Assembly: GCA_035443185.1 (NCBI GenBank)
Contig: DAORRV010000002.1
Span: 1 to 64,000 of the forward strand
Length of the DNA stretch: 64,000 nt
Reading direction: 5' to 3'
From: UBA2330 sp035443185
GTDB taxonomy: Bacteria; Bacteroidota; Ignavibacteria; Tepidaquicellales; Tepidaquicellaceae
Part shown: positions 34,049 to 43,000 of the stretch, in pieces
Numbering within the stretch: the stretch's first letter is position 1
Layout: every line of letters starts with the position of its first letter
Made by a program: the position numbers and the translations under genes
Notes under the pieces: generated by a model
The model's database searches: none
The model's input: the letters and a program-made list of their open reading frames with translations, nothing else
What the model was told of the DNA's origin: nothing

Positions 34049-34089
34049 TGAAATTTTGAAGTTTTGAAATTTTGAAATTTTGAAGTTTT
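34049..34089. repeat. Octamer tandem repeat (TTGAAATT)
   Basis: TTGAA(A/G)TT recurs at exact 8-base steps five times between 34049 and 34089, starting 12 bases upstream of the SdiA-regulated gene. Eight-base steps distinguish it from the 7-base arrays elsewhere. Confidence 0.8.
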
Positions 34090-34246
34090 CGATAATTTAA
34101 ATTAAGAAATTTAAGCCTTAAAATAAAACTAGATATTTTATAACTATTCTTCTCAAGGGTTTGTAAACTTAAGCTTAATTTACTCTACTTTTTTTGATGT
34201 TAAGTTTATTACATTCTGTTGTTACTGTTTCTTTCCGTATAAACTT

Positions 34247-34380
34247 TTTCGCTCCATCATTTTTAAGGTGGAATTACTTTTAAATTATTTTGAAACGTGC
34301 TGTTAAAATTTTGACATATACCTTAACAAGTTTCACTGAAAATTTTAAATCAGTTTGCGATTAATTTAGGTTGTAACAGA
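34247..34380 (+). repeat. Dispersed intergenic repeat, copy 2
   Basis: It is the counterpart of 15037-15172. Shared ordered blocks are TTCGCTCC, TTTTAAATTATTTTGAA and ATTTAGGTTGTAA, followed by a heptad array. Here it sits about 120-250 bases upstream of the P450 start. Confidence 0.55.
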
Positions 34381-34450
34381 TTAATTTATAATTTATAATT
34401 CGTTTTTTATTATTCGTAATTTGTATTTTGTAATTTGTAGTTTGTAACTG
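34381..34450. repeat. Array of 10 heptanucleotide repeats
   Basis: The 70 bases divide exactly into 7-base units: TTAATTT, ATAATTT, ATAATTC, GTTTTTT, ATTATTC, GTAATTT, GTATTTT, GTAATTT, GTAGTTT, GTAACTG. It is related to the array at 15174-15278. Confidence 0.8.
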
Positions 34451-34499
34451 TCTTGAATAACTTTCCTAATTAAATTAGTTTAGGTTCTATTTTTTTAAA

Positions 34500-35768
34500 A
34501 TGATCAATACAACTTTGGAAAACGAACTGACGATTGACGAAAATTTTAATTTATTTAAAGCACTTTCTTTAAAAGAAAATATTCAGGATCCATATCCTGT
34601 ATATCAAAAGCTTAGAGATTATGAGCCTGTATTTTATATGAAATCCCCAACAGGTTTTTTGTCAGAAAATATCTGGATACTTACGAGATATGATCATATT
34701 TCATCCGTTCTAATTAATAAAAAATTTGGAAGAGGAAATAAGTTTGGGAAAGGAAAAATTACTGCAAATTATGCAAGACTGAATTCACTTACTCAAATGA
34801 GACAACATTGGGTAAATTTTCTTGACCCGCCTGAACATACCCGGATCAGAGGATTTATCAACAAAGCTTTTTCGCCAAAATTAGTGAATGTTCTGAAACC
34901 AAATATTGACTCCATTGTAAATTATCTGCTTGATAAATTTCAGGGAGATACTATTGAATTCATAAGTGAATTTTCATATCCCCTTGCGGCTATTACAATT
35001 GCTGAATTTTACGGGATTCCAAAAGAGGACAGAGATATTTTAGATAAATGGGCAATGCAGATAGTAAGAACTTTAGATGTAGTTACAAATCAATTTACAC
35101 AGGAAGATCTGAAAAATATTTACAGCTCAGCAGATGAGATAAAAGAATATTTTAGAAAAGTTGTAGATCAGAAAGAAAAAAATCCGAAAGATGATCTCAT
35201 CAGCAGATTGATTACTATTGAAGACAACGGAGATAAGCTCACAAAAGAAGAGATAATTGCTTCTCTTGTTTTGATGATAATGGATGCGCATGAAGCTCCA
35301 AAAAATCAGATTTCAAACGGACTTTATGCCTTGTTAAAAAATCCCAATCAGTATGAAAAGCTTGTGAAAGATCCTTCACTTGCCGACGGAGCTGCAGATG
35401 AACTTTTAAGATATGACAGCCCTGCACAGTTTACAGGCAGGAGGACACATGAAGATGAAACAGTCGGAGGAAAGGAAATTAAAAAAGGTCTGCAGATTAT
35501 CTGTATGCTGGGAGCAGGAAATCGTGATCCTCTGAAATTTCCAGAGCCTGACAGACTTGATATTGAAAGGAAAAAAGTATTCCCCCTTTCATTTGGAGGT
35601 GGCATTCATTTTTGTGCCGGTGCAGGTTTTGCAAAACTCGAAGCTGTTTCAGCATTTGAAAATATTGCTAAACGATTTCCGCGTTTGAGTCTGATGGATA
35701 AAGAATATAATTTTCATGAATCACTTCACTCAAGAGGACTCGACAGACTTGAATTAAAAATCAAATGA
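34500..35768 (+). CDS. Cytochrome P450, probable tailoring oxygenase
   Basis: The 422-residue soluble bacterial P450 has the C-helix WVNFLDPPEHTRIRGFINKAF, the ExxR motif in ADELLRYD, and the haem loop FGGGIHFCAGAGFAKLE with ligand Cys372. The I helix reads MDAHEAPKNQ (261-270): the usual acid is E265, but the following oxygen-activating Thr is Ala266. P450s lacking this Thr can still act, for example through a substrate hydroxyl or peroxide. It is the first + strand gene before the PKS/NRPS genes, although two unrelated minus-strand genes separate them, so a role in that pathway is inference. No ferredoxin partner is seen. Confidence 0.9.
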   Translation: MINTTLENELTIDENFNLFKALSLKENIQDPYPVYQKLRDYEPVFYMKSPTGFLSENIWILTRYDHISSVLINKKFGRGNKFGKGKITANYARLNSLTQMRQHWVNFLDPPEHTRIRGFINKAFSPKLVNVLKPNIDSIVNYLLDKFQGDTIEFISEFSYPLAAITIAEFYGIPKEDRDILDKWAMQIVRTLDVVTNQFTQEDLKNIYSSADEIKEYFRKVVDQKEKNPKDDLISRLITIEDNGDKLTKEEIIASLVLMIMDAHEAPKNQISNGLYALLKNPNQYEKLVKDPSLADGAADELLRYDSPAQFTGRRTHEDETVGGKEIKKGLQIICMLGAGNRDPLKFPEPDRLDIERKKVFPLSFGGGIHFCAGAGFAKLEAVSAFENIAKRFPRLSLMDKEYNFHESLHSRGLDRLELKIK

Positions 35769-35795
35769 TCTTTTCTTAATATGATTTAAATTACA

Positions 35796-36266
35796 TCAGA
35801 CAAGCAAAGATAATTTACATTCGGGATCTGTGATGAACTCCATATTTTCATCATCTTCTTCATCTTCAGGTACATATTTCAAAGCAAATTGAGAGTCTGA
35901 ATATATATTATCAATAATCATGTGCAAGTGTTCATCTTCTTTTCCTTTGATAGAACTGCTCAGAGAATATATAGTTTTATTCTCGCTGAATTCTTCCATT
36001 TCCATATTCATTTCAATATCAATCTCACCATCTTTACTTTCCATTCCAAAAATTTCATTATCTTCAGTGCAAAAGCATGATTTTAATAAAAACAATACAC
36101 TGCTGTTTGCATAAAAAGCATTGGCAAAATATGGATCAAATTCATCAAAGAAATCTTCTTCACATTCCTTAATAAAATCTATAAAAAGGCATAAAATTTT
36201 ATTTTTATGAAAACCATTTAAATTATATTTATTTCGTTCAAAGTTGTAAATTTTTTCAAAAACCAT
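35796..36266 (-). CDS. Uncharacterised acidic protein
   Basis: This 156-residue protein belongs to no family I recognise. It begins MVFEKIYNFERNKYNLNGFHKNKILCLFIDFIKECEEDFFDEFDPYFANAFYANSSVLFLLKSCF. The rest is strongly acidic and strand-like (DEEDDENMEFITDPECKL near the C-terminus). No signal peptide or membrane helix is clear. It may form an operon with the DUF1801 gene, which lies 33 bases upstream on the same strand. Three cysteines are scattered, with no metal motif. Confidence 0.5.
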   Translation of the reverse strand: MVFEKIYNFERNKYNLNGFHKNKILCLFIDFIKECEEDFFDEFDPYFANAFYANSSVLFLLKSCFCTEDNEIFGMESKDGEIDIEMNMEMEEFSENKTIYSLSSSIKGKEDEHLHMIIDNIYSDSQFALKYVPEDEEDDENMEFITDPECKLSLLV

Positions 36267-36299
36267 TTCTTTGCTTTCTATTTTTTAAAAAGGGATATA

Positions 36300-36758
36300 T
36301 TATTTTTTCTTTAAAATATTTTCGTAAGTACTGATCCAGTCTTGAGGAGAGACCTTTGAAGCAAGTTCACCGATTAGCTTATATGGAATCTCTTCAGGCT
36401 TTTTAAATCTGATACAGCTTTTCCCCATATCCAATTTTGATTTAACTGTTTTACTGTACTCATTTGTAAACCAGTCAAGTAGTTTTTTATCAGCATATAA
36501 TCCCATATGATACACAGCAATAAAATTTTTTTGAGAGGCAATACTCATGAAAGGCAACGGCAGCTCAGGGTTGCAGTGATATCCATCCGGATACAGACTT
36601 TGAGGAACGACATAACCTATCATTCCATAAGATATTTCTTCCTTAAAACCTTTAGGAAGTTTTTTTTTAATACACTTTTGAAGTTTACTTACTGCTGTTT
36701 TTCTTTCTGAAGGAAGTGCATCTAAATATTCTGCAATTGTCTTTGCTTTTGAAGTCAT
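36300..36758 (-). CDS. DUF1801 (YdhG-like) domain protein
   Basis: The 152-residue protein matches the small DUF1801 fold: TIAEYLDALPSERKTAVSKLQKCIKKKLPKGFKEEISYGMIGYVVP, then LPFMSIASQKNFIAVYHMG and KLDMGKSCIRFKKPEEIPYKLIGELA. Relatives include the Bacillus iron chaperone Fra/YdhG, but most have no known role. The conserved FKEEISYGMIGY and GKSCIRFKKPEEIP motifs are intact. It is likely soluble and cytoplasmic. Confidence 0.82.
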   Translation of the reverse strand: MTSKAKTIAEYLDALPSERKTAVSKLQKCIKKKLPKGFKEEISYGMIGYVVPQSLYPDGYHCNPELPLPFMSIASQKNFIAVYHMGLYADKKLLDWFTNEYSKTVKSKLDMGKSCIRFKKPEEIPYKLIGELASKVSPQDWISTYENILKKK

Positions 36759-37005
36759 TTTATGGTTTAATGATTTACTTTTTATTGAGTATGTTTAAAA
36801 TAAATTTTTAGATCAATTATCGCAATACAATGTTTTTATAATATTCATATTCTCAGGATCACTTCATTAATTTTTAATACGCTTAGAAATTAATTCTGAT
36901 CATTATTGCCAATTAAATCAGATTACAACTAAATATCCCTTATATAGTCATTTAATTACAGAATTAGAATTTTTATATTGTTGTCTTAATTATACAAACA
37001 TTTCA

Positions 37006-40000
37006 TTGGGAAAAGCTCAAAATTTAGTTGATTTATTAATATATCGCGCTCAAAAACAACCGGATAAAACTGCATTTGTTTTTCTGGAAGACGGGGAAAC
37101 TGAAGCAGGTAAATTTTCTTACAAGGCACTTGATATCAGTGCAAAAAGAATTGCCGAAAGTTTACAGATAAAAAATTTAAATGGTGAAAGAGCATTACTA
37201 ATTTATGAATCCGGACTTGAATATTTAGATTCATTTTTTGGATGCCTTTATGCAGGAGTAATTTCTGTACCACTTCACCCTCCCGGAAAAAATAAATCAT
37301 TATCGAGAATTGCTGCAATTGCAAAAGACAGTGGTGCAAAAGTAATTTTATCTACTTCTGAAATTTATGAAGAGCTTAAAGATGAATTTGAAAAAGATAA
37401 TTTTTTAAAAGATCTTGAATGGATATTAACTGAAACTATTTCAGATATCAATTCAGAGAAATGGATAAACCCGGGTATTAAGCCCGAAACATTGGCATAT
37501 TTACAATATACTTCAGGATCAACAGGCATACCAAAAGGCGTGATGGTAAATCACAAAAACCTTTTGGCTAATCTTGAAATTATCGATAAATCTCATCCAC
37601 ATAATGATAAAAGTGTGATGGTAACGTGGCTTCCGATTCACCATGACATGGGATTGATATATGGAATTTTACTTCCCTTCTACAGCGGATATCCATGTTA
37701 CTTTATGACTCCACAGGCATTTGTTCAGAAACCACACAGATGGTTGTCAGCAATTTCAAAATTTAAAGGCACTCATAACGCTGCACCAAATTTTGCATTT
37801 GAACTTTGTGTTAATAAAATTTCTGATGATCAAAAAAAATCTTTAGATCTCAGTACCTGGACAACTGCAATGAATGCAGCTGAGCCTGTCCGAGCAGAGA
37901 CAATAGAAAGATTTTCAGAATATTTTTCAGAATGCGGATTTGAAAAAAGATTTTTTAGTCCTGGATACGGTCTTGCTGAAGGTACTTTAATTCTTTCGAC
38001 TACTTTTACAAAAGACGAACCTGTTTTAAAAAGATTTAGAGATGCAGATATTGAAAAAAAGAATATTGCAGTTGCTTCAAATTCTGAAGATAAAATTTCC
38101 AAAGTACATGCAGGTCATAGTCATTCAATTGAAGACACAAGAATAGCAATCGTTGATCCAGTTAAGCTGATCGAATGCAAAGAAGGTGAAGTTGGAGAAG
38201 TATGGGCATCTGGTACTTCAATTGCTCAGGGCTACTGGCAACGTGAAGATGCGACTGAAGAAACTTTCAATGCTCACATTAAAGATACAAATGAAGGACC
38301 TTTTTTGAGGACAGGTGATCTTGGATTTATTTTTGAAAATGAATTATACATAACAGGAAGATATAAAGATCTGATAATTATCCGTGGACAAAATCATTAT
38401 CCACAGGATATTGAATATACAGTTGAAGCCAGTCATCCTGCACTGCGGCTAGGTTGTGTAGCAGCTTTTTCAATAGACTATGAAGGAGAAGAGCATCTTG
38501 GAATAGTTCAGGAAATTCAGAAAAATTTTGTGAAAGATTTTGACACAGATGAAATTGTAAAAGCGATCCGAAAGTCAGTTTCAGAAGAACATGATCTTCA
38601 GGTGCAGTCAATTACATTAATTAAACCTGGCACTGTACCAAAAACTTCCAGCGGAAAAATTCAGAGGAAGGCATGTCTGCAGGGAGTATTAGATAATGAA
38701 CTGGAAGTACTTGCCGAATGGAAGCAAGGTGAACTTAAAGATCACACACCTAAAGAAATTTCAGATAAAGAAAAAATAAAATTCAAAGCAACTTCATTTA
38801 ATTTAAAAAACTGGCTCGTCAAAAGACTGTCCGATCTTATGCAGATCAGTATTGAATCAATTGATGTTTCAGAATCATTTGCTGCATACGGAATGGATTC
38901 TTTAAAGGCGGTTCAGCTTTCGGGAGATCTCGAGACTTTACTGGAAAGGCATTTACCCGATACATTAGTTTATGATTATCCGAATGTAAATGCGTTATCA
39001 GAATTTCTTTCAACAGAGAATGTACAACCTGCAGATGAGATCAATGAAAATATAATTTCCAAAGTAATTTCAAAAAATGAAAATGAACCTATAGCTATAG
39101 TTGGAATTGGATTAAAATTTCCGGATGCTGACGGACCTGATGAATTCTGGAAATTGCTTAAAGAAGGAAGAGATGCAATTACAAAAATTCCAGAAGGCAG
39201 ATGGAAAGAAAGTTCGATGAAACCATCGACTGTGAGATTTGGTGGTTTTGTAAAAGACACTGATAAATTCGATCCGGTATTTTTTGGAATATCTCCAAGA
39301 GAAGCATTACAGATCGACCCACAGCAAAGGTTTACACTTGAGGTTGCCTGGAATGCAATGGAAGATGCAGGCATCGATCCATCTTCACTTGCAGGAAAAG
39401 ATGTTGGGGTCTTTATGGGAATATGCACTTATGATTATGCAAGATTTTCTGCAGGGAGAAAAGAATTTTTTGATGTGTACACAGGAACGGGAACTTCACT
39501 CAGCATAGCAGCAAACAGAATCTCATATTTATTTGATTTCAGAGGACCGAGTATAGCAATAGATACAGCATGCTCATCATCTCTAGTAGCACTTCACACA
39601 GCATGCAACAGCATTCGAAACGGAGAATCCACAATAGCTCTTGCAGGCGGAGTAAATTTACTTCTTGCACCAGACTGGAATGTAGTCTTTACAGAAGCTG
39701 ATATGCTGGCAACTGACGGTAAATGTAAAACATTTGATTCGGCAGCTGACGGGTATGTCAGGAGTGAAGGATGCGGGGTTGTAGTTTTGAAAAAACTTTC
39801 AGATGCAATAAAGGATGGTGACAGAATTTATTCTGTAATAAAAGGTTCAGCAATAAATCAGGATGGAAAGAGTAATGGTCTTACTGCACCTAACGGTCCA
39901 TCACAGGAAAATGTGATCAGAAAGGCATTGAACAATGCTGGAATAAAATCTTCGGAAGTTAGTTATATTGAAACACATGGTACAGGTACACCGCTTGGTG

Positions 40001-43000
40001 ATCCTATAGAAGTGAATTCAATTGTAAAAGTAATTTCCAAAGACAGTTCAAATGATTATCCATGTTACATCGGATCAGTAAAAACCAACATTGGTCATCT
40101 CGAAGCTGCTGCGGGAATTGCAGGAGTGATCAAAACAAGTTTAGCCTTATATAATAAAAAAATTCCAAAGCATCTGAATTTTATTTCACTCAATCCTGAG
40201 ATTCATATAGACGGAACTTCAATAAAGATCGCTGACACTGAGATCAACTGGTCAGACAATAAAAGATATGCAGGCGTAAGTTCGTTTGGATTCGGTGGAA
40301 CAAATGCTCATATTATTCTTGAGAATGCTCCCGAAGAATTAAAAGCATCAAATTCAGTTTCAAAAAAAATGCCTTTCAATATTCTTACCCTTAGTGCAAA
40401 AAGTGACAAGGCATTGAAACAGCTTGCAGGTAATTATATTGAACTGTTATCTGAAAATAATTTGAATACAGAAGATATTTGCTTCACTGCAAATACAGGC
40501 AGAGCATCATTTAATCACAGGCTAGCGTTAGTTTGTTCTGACAATGTAAGTTTATCGAAGCAGCTAAATAATTTTTTATTTGATAAAAATTCTTTTGGTC
40601 TATTAAAAGGAACAACAAAGATCAATCATATTCCTAAAATTGCATTTTTATTTCCGGGACAGGGAGCACAGTTCATCGGAATGGGAAAAGAAATGTATGA
40701 CACACATCCTCTCTTTAGAAGTATTATAAACAGGTGTGACGAAATATTAAGAAATTATTTAGATAAACCATTACTAGAAGTTTTATTTTATGAGAAAGAT
40801 GAAAAATTAAACCCGATCAACGAAACAACTTATACGCAGCCTGCTTTATTTTCAATTGAGTATGCTCTTGGAAAGTTATGGATGTCATGGGGAATAAATC
40901 CTGATGTAATGATGGGACACAGCGCTGGAGAATGTGTAGCTGCATGTCTGGCAGGAGTTTACAGTCTTGAGGACGGATTAAAACTTGTAACAGAACGAGG
41001 ACGACTTATGCAGACCATGACAGAAAAAGGTGAGATGTACACGATCTTTGAAGATGAAAAAGTTACCAAAGAATTTTTGAAGGGTTATGAAGATAAAGTT
41101 TCCATAGCGTCAATAAACGGACCGAAGAAAACTGTAATTTCCGGAAGCAAAGATTCGCTTGATAAGATCATAGCCATTATTGAATCCAAGAACATTGAAT
41201 ATAAAAAAATAATTGTTTCAATCGCATCTCACTCCCCTCTTATGAATTCGATGATAGATGAGTTCAGAAAAGTGTGTGAGACAATAAATTATTCAAGTGC
41301 AGAAATTCCTGTGGTATCTAATATGACAGGTGAAATAGTTACCGATAAAATTTCAAATGCTGAATACTGGTGCAAACAAATATTATCACCGGTCAGATTT
41401 TCAGAGAGTATAAAGGAATGTGTTAATAATGGAGTGGAGATATTTGTAGATCTTGGTCCTAAACCTTCGTCAATTAATATGGCTCAGGAAAGTGTTCTGG
41501 ATCCGAAGATAAAATGGCTACCGAGTTTCAAATATAATTTTACAATTTGGGAAACTCTGTTAAGTAGTTTGGGAAGTATGTATGTAAGCGGGATTTACCC
41601 TGACTGGAAAGAATTTTCAAAAGATTTTTCACATGCGAAAGTGAGTTTGCCGAATTATCCATTTCAGAGGGAGAGATATTGGATTGGGGATGGAATGGGA
41701 GAGATGACCGGAGAAACGGATTTATCCGTTTCTGTCGGAACTGCCGAAAGTCAATCGGACGGCGGATCTTTTGCAGGAGTGAGACTGCCTTCAGCTTCTG
41801 ATACAGAATCTATTTTTAATTTACGGATCAGCGGAAACTCACCGGAATATCTGAAAGATCATGTTGTATTTGGAAAGATAATATTTCCTGCTGCAGGGTT
41901 CATAGAAATGGCTTTAGCCGTTTCCCGAAGTATTACAAAGAATAAAAATATAAACATTACCGGAATTTTATTTCATCAGGCACTGACATTAAAGGAAAAT
42001 GAATTTTCTGATATTCAAATCATTTTAACAAAGACAGTTCCGGAAATTTATGAATTTAAAATTTATAGTGCGGACTATTCTAATAATAACAGAAACAATT
42101 TTTCCTGGACTTTGCACAGTTCCGGAAAAATTAATTTTAGTAAGGTAGAAGCTAAAGAGAATAAAATTGAAGTTGATAAGATCGTTTTTAATAATAGCCA
42201 TGAAATAAAAAATTTGTATGAATGTATAAAAGAATCCGGAGTGGAATATCTATATGCATTCCAGGCTATTAAAGAGTTAAATGTAAATGGTGATGAGGCT
42301 TTTAGTAAGATAGAAATGAATAATATTGGCACAATTGAGAATCTAGCTCATCCAGTTTTAATCGATAATGCTTTCCAAACTGTACTTTCATTATTGGATT
42401 ATAAAAATCCTGAAAAAGCATACATTCCTGTTGGAGTAAATGAGATATATTTATATAAAAATCTTACCTCTGGAATATATTGTCATGCAGGATTAGTAAA
42501 AAGTGTTTCACCTGCAGTAATGAATTCTGCTGATATAAAGATCTATTCTGACAATGGTGAACTAGTTTGTAATATAAAAGGTCTGCAACTAAAAGAAGTA
42601 AGCAAAAAAGAATTTCTTGCAATTAATGATGACTTAAATGGCTGGTTTTATAATATCGATTGGGTGAAAATTAAGAAAGATTTAATATTTCCAAAACCGT
42701 TAGAATTATTACAAGATTTAATTGATAACTCTGATGATCAAAATAATTTTGATACATCAGCTAATTCTGTTTCTAAATACAAAGACTTTATAAAAGACCT
42801 GGAATTGCTAACTGTTCATTATATAATTTCAGCAATTAAAGAATCCGGTTTCAAAACATCTATTGGAAATAGTTTAAAAGTTAATGAATTTTTTGAAAGT
42901 TTTGGTTTTTCTGAAAAATACAAAAAGTTAGCAAATCGACTCATTGAAATATTGTCAGATAATAATTTTTTAAAGATCGATAAAGATGAAATTGAATTTA

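Larger units (their letters stand above)
34038..34499. other. 462-bp divergent intergenic region with three repeat types
   Basis: This region separates the SdiA-regulated lipoprotein gene from the P450 gene, and both promoters must lie here. It holds an octamer array (34049-34089), a sequence resembling 15037-15172 (34247-34380) and a heptad array (34381-34450). No open reading frame or RNA gene is convincing. Confidence 0.6.

Noticed and set aside
35796..36758. Treating the two minus-strand genes between the P450 and PKS genes as part of the biosynthetic cluster
   Set aside because: The opposite strand and the DUF1801 content give no biosynthetic link.
41734..41746. TCGG..CCGA inverted repeat next to the PKS palindrome
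   Set aside because: The arms are four bases, too short to separate from chance.
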